Numbered from the stretch's first letter, positions 31,925 through 44,264 are shown. The stretch: 64,000 nucleotides of DNA from Hydra vulgaris (GCF_038396675.1 NC_088921.1:65232001-65296000); one strand, 5' to 3'. Translations and numbers: made by a program. The notes: a model not told the origin generated them from the sequence alone.

Positions 31925-31995
31925 TGCATTGTCGGGGAATCGAACCCCGGTCCCCCGCGTGGCAGGCGAGAATTCTACCACTGAACCAACAATGC
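31925..31995 (-). tRNA. tRNA-Gly(GCC)
   Basis: On the minus strand, GCATTGTTGGTTCAGTGGTA opens the molecule. The acceptor stem GCATTGT/ACAATGC is fully paired with discriminator A. The D region TTCAGTGGTAGAA, anticodon arm CTCGC-CTGCCAC-GCGGG (anticodon GCC) and T arm CGGGG-TTCGATT-CCCCG are all intact. A T6 run starts three nt after the discriminator, a proper pol III terminator. It differs from the common animal tRNA-Gly-GCC at only a few paired positions, with compensating changes. No intron. Confidence 0.95.
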
Positions 31996-32582
31996 TATAT
32001 ATACGTGAGATTTATTTTTTTATATATTGTACTTAAAAAATATAGTTCAAAGTATTTTTTAACAACAATGCCAGGGGGTCGACCGTAAACCTCCTTCTGA
32101 GACATCTACTGCTTTTAATCCGTCTCTCATTTGGCTCACCGACACAGGTGACAGAAAAAATCTTGCTTTTAATAGAGTAAAGTAGAAGTTCTTTCTGACA
32201 ACAAGGAAGCCACATTACAAGATTTGAGTAAAATATAGACTCTTAGGAAAATGATGGGATCAATCGACTGTTGATTTAGCGATAAAAGGTTCGCTAGTTC
32301 TAACTCTGATTGTCCTGGATAAATATACTCTGCAAATTTCTATACCAGTCAGTAGCTAAAAATGGTATTTTTGGGGTCATACTTTTGCAAAGTAAAGGTC
32401 TATGACATATCTTAAAAACATGGAAATCTGCACCTTTATTATGAAATAAAGGTGCAGATTGCAAATTATTTAATACAATTTTTTTTATGTCTTCTCTAGA
32501 ATATAGTCTACCCAGTAAAGACGCTTTAGTTGGTTCAACTGACGGGCCAGTATTGGCTATAGTTGGCATTCCGTGCTAACCA
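31996..32582. other. Unassigned sequence between tRNA and Harbinger element
   Basis: It includes a near-perfect hairpin at 32418-32455 (aatctgcacctttatt and complement). Minus-strand ORFs (for example 32569-32300) are short and unrecognised. Confidence 0.4.
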
Positions 32583-32706
32583 TTAAGGAGATTTAGCAGC
32601 GAGACTCGGGCGTCATTTGACAACGGCGTTGCGTTATTAACGCGTCTTTTGACTAAGACCATTTAGCATTTGTTGTGCAACACGCGCTCAAAAATCGTAA
32701 ACAAAT

Positions 32707-33743
32707 ATGGCAGCCAACTACAGTTTGAAAGATTTAATAGATGAAGAATTTTTAACTTTAAATGAGTTAAACGAGTCTCGTGAATTATATCCATATTAGA
32801 AATATGACAGGTTTGATATCAACACTTGGGATGATGGACAATGTCAAGTTGATTTTCGTTTCAAGAAGAACGATCTCGTCACCTTATTTGCAGTTTTTGG
32901 CATACCAGAAAAAATTATAACCTCGCAGAGAACTATATGCAGTGGTATAGAAGGGCTTTGTGTTTTGCTGAAACAACTAGCCTTTCCGTGTAGATACACG
33001 GATAGGGTGTCTTTATTTGGAAGAAACCCTACTGAGATATGCCTTATTTTTAACAAAGTAATTGATTTCATGTTCGAAACCCACCGTCATAGACTTAACA
33101 ATTGGAATCAACCGATCCTCCAACCTCAAAAATTGAAAGAATACTGCGATGCTATACACCAAAAAGGATCTCAATTAAATAATTGTTTTGGATTTATTGA
33201 CGGTACAGTTCGAGGAATCGCTAGACTTCAAATAGATCAAAGAGTTGTTTATAATAGCCATAAAAAAAACATACTCTCAAATATCAAAGTTTAGTATTGC
33301 CTAACGATTTGATAGGCATATTTGCAGGGCCATACAAAGGAAGAAAACACGATGCTACTATGTTGTATGAGTCTGGATTGTTAGTTCAATTGCAAAACCA
33401 TGCTTGGTTCAATAGACAACCTTTGTGTATATATGGAGACCCAGCCTATCCATTAAGTGTACATTTGCAAGCACCATTTCGTGGTGCAAACATAACACTA
33501 GGCCAGCATGCTTATAGTAAAACTATGAGTGAAGTTCGTATTTCAGTTGAATGGCTATTTGGACTAATTGCTAACTACTTTAAGTTTGTAGATTTTCAAA
33601 AAATGCTAAAAGTTGGCTTAAGCGCAGTTGGGAAAATATAAGTTACATGTGCATTGTTACAAAATGCTCATACATGTCTGTATGAAAATATAGTATCAGA
33701 ATATTTTATTTGTCAACCTCCAACATTACAAGAATACTTTACT
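32707..33743 (+). pseudogene. Harbinger transposase (HARBI1-like nuclease)
   Basis: ATG 32707 opens MAANYSLKDLIDEEFLTLNE. An in-frame TAG at about 32797 follows, then a long open stretch (FAVFGIPEKIITSQRTICSG, PCRYTDRVSLFGRNPTEICL). The DDE_Tnp_4 domain starts with NNCFGFIDGTVRGIAR (first Asp) and RVVYNSHKK. A +1 frameshift in an A run at about 33265-33275 moves to YQSLVLPNDLIGIFAGPYKG, RKHDATMLYESGLL and LCIYGDPAYPLS (second Asp). VRISVEWLFGLI holds the Glu. A premature TAA at 33639-33641 truncates it; homologous sequence continues to TLQEYFT. Only three lesions, so it decayed recently. Confidence 0.88.
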
Positions 33744-33959
33744 TAGTAAATCAGCTTATTGCAGTTTTTATTTCGAACATATTAACAAAAATTATAATAT
33801 ATTAGCTTAACAAAAACAGCTTTTTAAAATATAAAAACTAATATAAACAGTGTGTATTTTGAACACTTTAAAACTAATATAAGCAGTGAGTATGAAAACT
33901 TTATTTATGCGTCAAAAATGCATTGAGTAAAGTATTCTGTTAAGCCATCATGGCAAGCA

Positions 33960-34545
33960 TTTGTTGCAACATCGCGTTGTGTTGCTGTTGTTGCATATCA
34001 AACTGTTGCCTTAAAAGTTCTTGTCCATGAGCAATTTGCTCTCTCTAGTCTTTTATTTTTTTTATCGTGTTCTAACTTTTCTTTCAGAAAGTGTCTGAAC
34101 CGCTTCATCGATATATAGTTTTTTGTTTTTTTTTTAATTATATTATCTTCATCGTCTCGTTTTCGAGTCTCGCTAAATCTTTCCATGGCCTTTGTTCGCA
34201 TTTCTACTGCCTTATTTTTTTCAATTTCATTTACATGTTTCTTCTGTTAAGACTCATCTTACAAATTTTCTATTAAACTTTCTGATTTAGTAGGATTGTC
34301 GCCTCCAAGTCCTGATACAATTTGGCTTTGCTAGTTTTTGCTTTATACTTTTTTAACAAAATCATTAATCTTTCATATACACCTCGAGGTGTTGCGACAC
34401 ATGGAAAAATATCAAGAGTATTAATCACATCTGCAACAGAAGACCATCCTTGTCCACGCTCTCTACTTCCTTGTTTGTGCAAAAGAACTCCATTTCCAGC
34501 TATTTCTCTTAACATAAGAGTATCTTTTTCGTCATCCCATTGCAT
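33960..34545 (-). pseudogene. Harbinger accessory Myb/SANT-like protein
   Basis: The minus-strand start MQWDDEKDTLMLREIAGNGV with RGQGWSSVADVIN is a trihelix/Myb-SANT-like DNA-binding domain. A frameshift near 34260 separates it from a lysine/arginine-rich helical C-terminus (MERFSETRKRDDEDN, FRHFLKEKLEHDKKNKRLER). In this superfamily the Myb-like partner brings the nuclease to the ends and to the nucleus. The convergent arrangement with the transposase fits. Confidence 0.7.
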
Positions 34546-34784
34546 GGATAACCTAAAAAGTTAAACAAAAAAGCTTAGCTCAATAAAAAAAACGTAAAAA
34601 AATAAATATATTATACACAGCTAATGTTTTTAAAAGTAAAAAAAAGTTATAAAACAGTACTTAAAATGTTTTATTTTTTAATATTTGAATTATAAAACTT
34701 ACGTTATATTACTAGTTACCAGGCTACTTTTAGGGTTTTCACTAAGAAAACGCGTCCTATTTGCTAAGTCTACTTATTAACCGA

Positions 34785-36735
34785 CTGTATACCACGTGTT
34801 TTTGAATAGTAAACGTTTCCCTAAACCCCTCAAAATACAGCAGTACGCAGACGATTCGAACTTTTTTGCCAGGGACGTAAAATCAGTCCGCTTTTTTTCG
34901 AAAAAATAAAACTGTTTAAAAAACCAAGTGGTTCAGTGATCAACGCGTCAAAAACCAAGGGTCTCGCCCTTGGGGGTTTTGATCCAAAAATGTACCCGGA
35001 AATGGACTACATAGAGTGGAACAACAACACCAGTTTTAAAATATTAGGTGTTACTTTTTACACCAGACTGAGCGATACTACCAATTTCAACTGGTTAGTA
35101 ACTCTAAACAAAGTAGAGAAAAAACTCAAGTTTCTGGAACTACGTACTTTGTCACTTAGGGGAAAGACTCTGTTGATAAACACGTTGGCAATGTCAAAAG
35201 TATGGTTTCTGGCAAACGTGCTGCCCGTTCCCGAATGGGCAATAGAACGTCTGCACAGAGCCATTTTCGAAAATCTGTGGCAAAAGACCAATTTCAATCC
35301 GGTCAAGAGAGAGACACTTTTTTTACCCGTTAAAAGCTGGGGTCTAGGAATTTTATCACCGAATGAGCAAAGTCTTGCACTTCGCCTCAAAACGCTCTTT
35401 CAACTGAAAGAATGTGAAGAGGACAAAGCTCACGATTATTACTACTTTTCAAAGTATTGGTTGGCGAGTTCACTTATAAAATTTACGAACCAAAACCAAA
35501 GCTGGAACTTTTTAAAGCAGAACAATTTTCCAAAACACTGGGACAACAAAACGTCTCAGTACTACAAAACAACAACCAAAATATTAGGTAAAAACGGGTC
35601 CCTGTTTAACATCCCCCTAAAAACAACAAAAAACTTTTACTTAGAAGTGGCAAAAACAAAAAGACAGTCTTGCCAGCAGAACTTTTCTGGAACGGTTCAA
35701 CAAAAACAACAATGCCGTGGACCCAAATTTGGAAAAAAAACTTCACCTCCCACGCATGCGGACCGACTCAAAACATCCTCTTTCGTTTTTTACACAACAG
35801 TTTACCTTCTGCGGCCTTGCTAGCCAAAAGCACAAGGCAACAGATCGTCAAAAATAACAAATGCAAAACTTGTGGTAAAATCGAGGACAACACCCATATC
35901 TTTGCCTACTGTCCTCCTTCTGTTGAAGTTTGGGAGTATTTTAAAAATGTATATAACTCCTTGACATCCCGAAACAATTTTTTTCCGATTAATTCAATTT
36001 TCTCGATTGAAACAGCGAATTTATCGGAGAAAAACTCCACTTTGCAGCTGCTGTTGACACTCACTCAAACCATCACAAGTGCAATATGGAACAGTAGATG
36101 TCACCACGTGTATAGTAACAAAAAAATTGACCCAATGGCAGAGATCAGGGTAATAATCAGAAACATCAGGAATATTATTACCTTAAAATATTATTATTGT
36201 GTCCGTAGAATCACCGCGGACATTTTCTGTGAGCATTTTTGTATTAAAAATGTTTTCTGTCAAATAGCGAATGGAAATCTACAACTAAACATATGAGCTA
36301 AAACAAAACAACGGCTCGTTGTATGTTTAGTAAAGATTTCCTTTCCTCTGCATCTTTTTTCTATGTTATACAACAAAATTATGCTTATATATGGTTAGAT
36401 TAATCACTGCCAGCCCTTATTTTATGAAATATTATTAAAACACATAAGTGTTTATCTATAGTGTTCGTATGGTAATGTTCTGTGTAAAAAGTCCTGTTAC
36501 TCCTATTAATTTGTTTTGATATAAATCTTTTTTTCCTTATAAATCGTTCTTTAACCTATTTTAGAAATTCTTCTTTTTTTAACCTAATCAAAACTCTCGA
36601 TTTCTCTCCGCACAACGGCAAAAAAATAAAAAACAAAAAATACAAAAAAATATAAAACCAAAAACACAAAAAAATATAAAATCAAAAAACACAAAAAAAA
36701 ACACAAAAAAAAAATACATCAAATATATAATAAAA
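34785..36735 (+). pseudogene. L1/Tx1-like LINE, 5'-truncated, with A-rich tail
   Basis: IQQYADDSNFFARD, about 25 codons in, carries the YADD active site. Then SVINASKTKGLALGGF, SFKILGVTFY, LRTLSLRGKTLLINTLAMSK, LPVKSWGLGILS and, after a one-base frameshift at about 35690, a zf-RVT domain (CKTCGKIEDNTHIFAYC) and a basic tail ending at 36294. The region 36616-36735 is A-rich (acaaaaaaatataaa units), the 3' tail. The 5' truncation point is within a few bases of the Harbinger end. Confidence 0.85.
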
Positions 36736-37182
36736 TAAATAAAAATTGAAAAATGTATATATTTACCAACATTTGTAATAACTATATATTATAAAATTAT
36801 AATACCTGAGATAATGTAATTATAAAGAAAAAATTGTAACATTTATTATTTTGTAATAAAAGAAAAAAAAAAAAAAGTTTTCCGTAAGTTTTATAAATGT
36901 ATTTATAATTATATTTTATGCTAATGTTTAGTCGCGTGGTCAAAGTGAATAGAGTTAGTTTAATTTGAAGCAATTTATCACTTATTTTCTATCAAACGCT
37001 TTTTTACCTTTTAATTAAACTTTTAAACTCAAACTCTCCTTAACCTTTTAATATAACCGTTACGCTGTTAAGTACAAATATTTTACTTTTATCCATTTTT
37101 TAAACATTCAGATATAAATTTTGACATTTGTTAGAGTTTTTTATTTAATTTTATGATGACACCATTGTTGTATTTGTATTAG
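36736..37182. other. No recognised feature
   Basis: Very A+T-rich; nothing recognised. Confidence 0.35.
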
Positions 37183-37235
37183 ACATTTTATCTTTATTTT
37201 AACTATTAATAGAAGTTAAAATAAAGATAAAATGT
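37183..37235. repeat. Perfect 22-bp inverted repeat with 9-nt loop
   Basis: ACATTTTATCTTTATTTTAA-CT and its exact complement around attaataga. Confidence 0.9.
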
Positions 37236-37339
37236 ATATACTATATACGCACATATACATATTATACGCACATATTACATACTACTATATAATATACTAC
37301 TTTACTACTATATAATATATTTACGTGTGTATTTCTGTA

Positions 37340-37341
37340 TG

Positions 37342-37424
<83 letters not shown>

Positions 37425-37471
37425 GTATATGTATATATACATATATATATATTATATATATATACATATAC

Positions 37472-37508
<37 letters not shown>

Positions 37509-37511
37509 CAT

Positions 37512-37553
<42 letters not shown>

Positions 37554-37559
37554 TATATA

Positions 37560-37596
<37 letters not shown>

Positions 37597-37710
37597 GAAT
37601 ATATATATATATATACATATATATAAATGTATGTATATGTATATATATATACATATGTATATTATATATACATATACATACATATATATTATATATGTAT
37701 ATATATACAT

Positions 37711-37751
<41 letters not shown>

Positions 37752-37923
37752 TATAATATATATGTATGTATATGTATATATACATATACATACATATATA
37801 TTGTATATATATTATATATAAATATTTATTTACATTTAGCTACTTTACATACTACTATATAACATACTACTTTACATACTATTATATAATATAGTAGTAT
37901 ATTTATGTGTGTATTTCTGTATG

Positions 37924-38020
<97 letters not shown>

Positions 38021-38180
38021 TATGTTAGTGTATTCAACAAACATTTCTTCCTGATAAACCTACTGATGGTGAAACACAGTGTTGTATATGTATGTATATG
38101 TATATATATATGTATATGTATGTATATGTATACATATATACATATACATACATATATATTGTATATATATATATGTGTGT
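37340..38180. repeat. (TA)n microsatellite block with duplicated flanks
   Basis: TA tracts with CATATA/TGTATA variants at 37340-37820, 37925-38018 and 38090-38180 (ending in GTGTGTGTGT). The flank tactatataatata...ttt acgtgtgtatttctgtatgt at 37310 is repeated at 37885-37925, so a segment of about 580 bp is tandemly duplicated. Confidence 0.9.
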
Positions 38181-39100
38181 GTGTGTGTGTAATATGGTAT
38201 TACTAGTAGCACTTCCCTAAACAACCACTTCTATGCCCTTATTGTTATTGACAATAATCTATATTTACATTAATTTTGGATTCATATATGATGTTTTTCT
38301 TTGTATTTACTTATTTGTTTTTTTATTTCAGATTTATCATATGATGGATTTATGCAATATAGAAGAGCAAAGTATTGTAAATTTTTATAAATTTTTTAAA
38401 AACATATACTTATAATTAGTTCAGTCAACGTCTAAACTTCAATGTTGCAAATGTCATTTTTAAGTAGTTTCTAGGCTTTTCTAAACGTGTTTCTTATTTA
38501 CACGGTTTTACAAGCAAGGTCTGCAAGCAAATTAGGCCTGAAAATTTTTTCTAAACCTTTAAGGAGAATTGCTGCTGTTCATTGTTTAAATATATTAGTT
38601 TAAATATATTAGTTTTAATAAATAAATGTTTGTTTGTTCTTGGTTTTTTACTTATTTGTTTTCAGATTCTTAAGTACAAGGCAACTTAGCTAAGCAAGTT
38701 TTGTTTTATTTTTTAGTGCAATTGGAAAGAACTGAAGTGTTTTATAGTCACTTCACACAGTATAACTGGTACTGATTTGAGTAACTTTACTATTTTTTTA
38801 TTTATTTTATATTGGATTTATTTTATATTAGATATACATTTTATGTATTTAACATAGAAAACTGACTGTAATTTGTTGAGACGAAAATGATCTACAAATT
38901 ACAGTCAGTAATTCGTTATCGCTTACTTAAATAATTTTGCGCATTGTAGTCTAGAGTCTTTGTTAAATTAAAAACAATTGATGTAAATAAATATTGTTTA
39001 ATATTTTTGATAAATAACTTATGTATATAAACATAAAAAAATATGGATTTCAATAAATCTTAAGTTTAAATATAGTTTGGCAACATTACACTTACGCTTA
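38181..39100. other. Intergenic, one perfect hairpin
   Basis: No gene recognised. The hairpin ACTGACTGTAATTTGT/ACAAATTACAGTCAGT spans 38861-38910 with a 17-18-nt loop. Confidence 0.6.
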
Positions 39101-39362
39101 ACACTAACAACAATTTAGTAAAACAACAGTAAATGACTCTTATGTATCTCGACTATTGTTTATTGTTATTGTTTATCTTTACAACATTATAATTATCATT
39201 TTTTTAGTAATTTTCTACTTTGAGGCTCTTTGTTTTCCACTGGACATCTGTCCTTTTGTACTTTTATCTCACTCTGCTCAACTCTTTTTAACTTATTTTT
39301 CATCCCTAAAGCGTTCACTGCTCGGTGCAGCTTCACTAAAATGCTTTGCATTTACAACAAAA
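39101..39362. repeat. Direct repeat D, copy 1
   Basis: About 260 bp matching 40525-40782 at roughly 93% by eye (acactaac.acaatttagta, tttctactttgaggctcttt, ggacatctgtccttttgtac, cactgctcggtgcagcttca). Possibly fragments of one LTR. After this copy the sequence continues gttttcttttccgcgtgg. Confidence 0.85.
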
Positions 39363-40524
39363 GTTTTCTTTTCCGCGTGGACTGCGGAGCAACGACTATC
39401 TTCCTGACTACCACACGGACGCTAGGTAAATTTATTTACCTAACAAAATCTACAAAGAAGATAACCTACAACATCAACAAACACATGCTTATGCACATAC
39501 ACCTCACATCCTGAATTAACACTTTACTTTTCTCTTTTTTAATTTATTTTGATTTTCTTCTATAATTATTCCTTATAATATATTTTTATTAATAAATATT
39601 CACTGTATACGACACAAAGTCAGCCATGCTATACATACAGACTGTTCAACCGACTTGAGGCTACCTGCTAATTGTTTTAGAAAACGAATAATTCTACTCC
39701 ACTTTAGATACTCCTGGTTTCATTTCAGTCAAATGACATATTCACAGTTATTCCTATAACTTATACAAAATACAAAATTCTATATAACCCTAGATTATGA
39801 GTTGTAAAATATATATACAGATTATTAGTTTCTTAAATATATACACAAGTAATTGTTACTATGTTGGTGTTATTCTATTTAAATTTTCTAGATTATTAAG
39901 TTGCAATAGTTAGTTATTGTAAAATACATGTTGTTGTAAAATACATGTTATATAAAATACGTTACACCAATTTTAATGACTTTCAACCAATTTCATACTA
40001 ACAGCTCATACCATCGAGACATTCTATTACAGTAGACACACACAAGTACACTGCATTGACTGTCTACATTACATACGCATCTACAAGACTCGAAACAGTT
40101 CACAACTCTTACTGACCCTCGTTATACTGCAACAAAGCACTGCACTTATCGACACTCATTTCAAAAAAGTGACTTACAATTGTATGCAGTCTCAGTGTCA
40201 GTTCAGAAGTCTGTGGAAATCGTCCTGACAGGATACTCTGAGAATAGTCCTTTTGGGATAACACAATGAGATACCTTGACAAGATACCCTGGTGTATACC
40301 CAGAGTGGATCTTCTTTTGGGATGCCGGTCTCGGGCGAAAGTTGGAGGTCTTCTTGTGTTCATACTGTACCATAAGGCGCGTACCCATACGGTACTCAAG
40401 ATGTCCATGATACACTTATCTCAATAATGTATGTTGACCACCCTAATAATACAAACCACATAATAACTACATATAAAACGAATAATTCTGCTCCATCACT
40501 GATACTGTCTACACATCTTACTTG
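39363..40524. other. Sequence between direct repeats D
   Basis: Unrecognised. A minus-strand ORF of 99 codons (40408-40109) is probably a fragment of a repeat; no domain could be named. The phrase aaacgaataattct.ctcca occurs at 39683 and 40477. Confidence 0.35.
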
Positions 40525-40782
40525 ACACTAACGACAATTTAGTAAAACAACATTATATGACTCTTATCTCGACTATTGTTTATTTTTATTGCTTATTCTT
40601 ACAACATTATACTTATCATTTTTTTAGTAATTTTCTACTTTGAGGCTCTTTGTTTTCTACTGGACATCTGTCCTTTTGTACTTTTATCTCACTCTGCTAA
40701 ACTCTTTTTAACTTACTATTCAACCCTAAGGCGTTCACTGCTCGGTGCAGCTTCACTAAAATGCTTTGCATTTACAGCAAAA
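40525..40782. repeat. Direct repeat D, copy 2
   Basis: Second copy of repeat D. The match ends at tttacagcaaaa and gag-like coding sequence begins within about 20 nt. The junction suggests that a deletion or recombination joined this repeat to the LTR element's gag. Confidence 0.85.
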
Positions 40783-43700
40783 TAAAGGCAATCTTTCATT
40801 GATTATTCCGTTGTTTCTTGAAGGCAGTGTGTTCGCATTATATGAGCAACTTGGGGAGAGCCAAAAAATCGCCGCTGCGGTCATTGAAAAAGCTCTACTA
40901 GATGCATTTGCAGTCGATGGTTTTCAAGCTTACAAGCAGTTCAGAGATCGGAGATGGAATGACGGTGAATCTGTTGATGTGTATTTGACCAGTTTACGTC
41001 AACTTATGGGTTTGGCCAACATTGAAAGCAAAGAATTAATGCTAAGAGCGTTCTTAACTGAATTGCCGGGTGAAATTTCAAAGCAGCTGCGAGCACAAGT
41101 GAAAATATTTGGGATCAGGTTACAGGATGCATACAGGAAAAACAAAAGAAGATTATGTTTCAACAACAATCTCTGGTTTCTATAAAAATGTTAAAAAACC
41201 ATCTGCTACTGATTTTAACTGCTACAAGTGTGGTAAGCCTGGACATGTTGCCCAAATCTGTTTTTCGAAGAAAAAAATTGTTAGCGATGGAATAAAATGC
41301 TTTAGACGTGGAGAATCTGGACACATTGCAAGATTTTGTTCGTTGTATCAGAGAAACTCAAATGGAGAACCGCCAGTGTTCATATGCACTGTGCAGGTGA
41401 ACACCTTTGAAGGAAAAGCACTGGTTGACAGCGGATGTACTTGAACTATTATTTCAAATAACATGGCTCAAAAAGCCGGTGTTCGTATCAGAAGAAATGA
41501 ACTAATGGTGTTGGCTGTTAATGGAGAATTTGTGAAAACGGAGGGAGAAGCTACAGTAACATTGATTATTGAAGGAAAAAAACTCAAAACATCAGTAATG
41601 ATTCTGAAAAGTGTTGTCAACGGTATTGATACTATTATTGGTATGGATGTAATTAATTGCTATGGAGGAGTGCATTTGTACAATGGAAAAATTGAATTTG
41701 GTTTTGTTTCAATTCATGCAGAGAAACAAGCTGTTGTTATAAAGGACAAGGATTTTGATGCTTATTTTGATGGTACAAAGCGGACTGCTAAATATAAATG
41801 GAAACAAGGTCAACCACAACTGAGAAATTCTATCGCACAGTACAAGGTAAAACCCCAGTTGTTACATCAATTTAATGACGAGATGGACTTATGGGTAAAA
41901 AATGACTGGTTGAAACCATGCAACAAAGTAGAAAAAAGTACAAAAGGGATTGTCCCGTCAGTGGCTGTTGAGCAGGAAAATAAAGGAAAGATACGACCTG
42001 TTCTGGACTTTCGCGAATTGAATCAGTATGTTAATTCACATAATGCCTCAAGTGACGCATGTGATGAAAAATTTAGAAAATGGAGAACTGTTGGTGACAA
42101 ACTTGCAACGCTTGATCTTAGATGCGCCTATATGCAAATACACATCGATCCGAGTTTGTGGGAGCATCAGAAGGTAGTCTACAAAGAAGAAAAATACTAT
42201 CTTACACGTCTTGGTTTTGGGTTAAATTCTGCCCCAAAAATAATGCCTTGAGTCTTAGGCAGTGTATTGAATCTCAATGCAGGTATTAGTGAAGCAACTG
42301 ACCACTACATTGACGACATATTGGTTAATTTGGAAAAGACATCAGTTGAAAAGGTCGTAAATCATTTAGCGTGTTATGGATCGGCAACAAAAGAGCCGGT
42401 GCAATGTGATACTGCGCGAGTGTTGGGTTTACAACTGTTTAGAAATGAAAAAAAGGAGCTTTGTTGGAAACGTGGAAACATCATTCCAAAGTCACAAGAT
42501 ATCAAAACTGAAAAAGTAACACGACGGAAACTTTTTTCAATATGTGGACACTTATTAGGTCACTATCCTGTTGGAGGGTGGCTCAGAATTGCTTGCAGTT
42601 TTATAAAACGTCATAGCCAAGGAAATGCTTGGGATGATCAAATTGGAGATCAAGCTCAGTCATGGTTGATCGAAATATTGCACCGATTAGAAGTTTGTGA
42701 TTCTGTGAAAAGGAAATGGAATGCTAAAGGGATTCAAAATGGAGCAACATTGTGGTGTGATGCTAGCAGCATGGCAATAGGGATTGCTATAGGATACGAC
42801 GGCGTAATAATTGAGGATGCAGCCTGGCTGCGAAGTATAAATGATGTTATGCATATTGATATTGCTGAATCAGATGCTGTGGTGCGTGGGATAAACCTAG
42901 CTGCTGAGTGGGAAATAAAGAATTTGTCAGTATTCACTGATTCAGTAACAGTTCATAGATGGCTCAAAAGTATGCTGACTGAAAGTCATAGGATTTGATC
43001 AAATACATTATCAGAAATGCTTATTAAAAAAAGACTTTCTCTATTGCAAGACTAAATAAAAGAATATAATATAAACATCACGTTAAAATGGATTCCGTCT
43101 TCCAAAAACAAAGCTGACGTGTTGAGAAGAGTTCCAAAAACTTGGTTAAATGAGCTTTGACGAAGAAATACTAAAGAGCTATGTGGAGTAAGTATTGCTG
43201 AAGAAATTCGTAATTGTCACTCAAAGCACCATTTTGGCGTTAATCGGACAATGTTTACAGTGCAACGAAGAATTCCGCTCGCATTAAGAAAAGATGTTGA
43301 AGAATGTGTTCGCAAATGTTGTCAATGTAATTCAATTGATCCAGCGCCAATATAATGGGAAATTGGAATGCTAGATGTACCAGACACATGGTATCGAATT
43401 GCTTGTGATGTGACTCACTATAAAGGGTTGCCATATTTAACAATGAGTGACTGTGGACCAAGTCGGTTTGCAATTTGGAAAAAGTTGCCTCGCGAAGATA
43501 CCAAAAATGTAGTAAGTCAATTGGAATCCGTATTTAGGGAGCATGGCCCACCGCAAGAACTGTTGATGGATAATGAAGCGGTGTTTAAATCCAGTGAATT
43601 TTCAAAGATATGTGAAAAATAGTGTGTAAAAAAGAAGTATAGATATAGACCATCAGGAAATGGGATTGTGGAGCGTAGCCACCGCACAGTAAGACGAACA

Positions 43701-44264
43701 GCTGCGAGGGCACAAATATGTCCGTTAGTAGCGGTATTTTGGTACAATGCAACACCAACGGTGGGAACAAACGAGGAATCTGCACCTGCTTCTCAAAAAA
43801 ATAAGTACGTTTGGCGTCTACCAATTCAAGAGGAGAAATACATTGAAACTTAGGAAAGATCACGACAACTTATGAAAACTTATAGAATTGGAGAAAAAGT
43901 TTATGTTCGCGCCGCTGATGCAAAGTGCACTTCAGTTTTGAAAATTGGTACTGTAACTGACATACTCACAAGCACAAATATTGAAATTGATGGTGTACCA
44001 AGACATGTGCGAGACGTGAGAATAGCTCCTGCCTCGAATTCTTCAAACGCTTCAAGTAAAATTGTTATCAGTGAAGAGATTGACAGGGATGGAAGTGATT
44101 TAGAAGATTTAGACATTTTTTCTACACAAGAGGAAGGAACTGAAGAAACTGTTGTTGATGCTGAAGAGGAAGCTGACGGCAGAGAAATCGTCGATAATTT
44201 ATTACCAGCGATGAGACGATCAACCAGAGAAAGGAGAAAGCCGACATATTTAAATGACTAAGTT
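40783..44264 (+). pseudogene. Ty3/gypsy-like LTR retrotransposon gag-pro-RT-RH-IN
   Basis: Gag, with its N-terminus missing, carries FRDRRWNDGESVDVYLTSLR. After a frameshift at about 41120-41180 there is a perfect zinc knuckle CYKCGKPGHVAQIC, then a second one in which the second Cys has become Arg (CFRRGESGHIARFC). The protease has ALVDSGCT. RT has RPVLDFRELN, LATLDLRCAYMQIH, TRLGFGLNSAPKIM and YIDDILV. RNase H shows LWCDASS, HIDIAESDA and VFTDS. Integrase has an HHCC-type region (HHFG...CVRKCCQC) and the catalytic IACDVTHY, LLMDNEAVF and GIVERSHRT. An acidic C-terminus follows. From 41109 to 44261 everything lies in one frame, broken only by about eight nonsense codons (for example 41442, 42249, 42996, 43620, 43851). 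The order gag-pro-RT-RH-IN fits Ty3/gypsy-like elements. Confidence 0.85.

Larger units (their letters stand above)
32583..34779. mobile_element. PIF/Harbinger DNA transposon
   Basis: The left end (t)taaggagatttagca and the right end, reverse complement (a)taagtagacttagca, match at 13 of about 15 positions. TTA lies at both flanks, as expected for a TTA/TWA target. Inside are the two genes typical of Harbinger elements, placed convergently: a HARBI1-like nuclease (+) and a Myb/SANT-like protein (-). Confidence 0.78.

Noticed and set aside
31876..32088. Plus-strand ORF containing CRGIEPRSPAWQARILPLNQ
   Set aside because: This is the antisense translation of tRNA-Gly(GCC).
40109..40415. Minus-strand ORFs of 99 and 70 codons as genes
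   Set aside because: Two overlapping frames of one repeat segment between direct repeats D; no domain could be named and no start or splice context supports a gene.
39101..40782. Repeats D as the two LTRs of a short element
   Set aside because: They lack clear TG...CA borders and the second is joined to gag without a primer-binding site; the assignment remains open.
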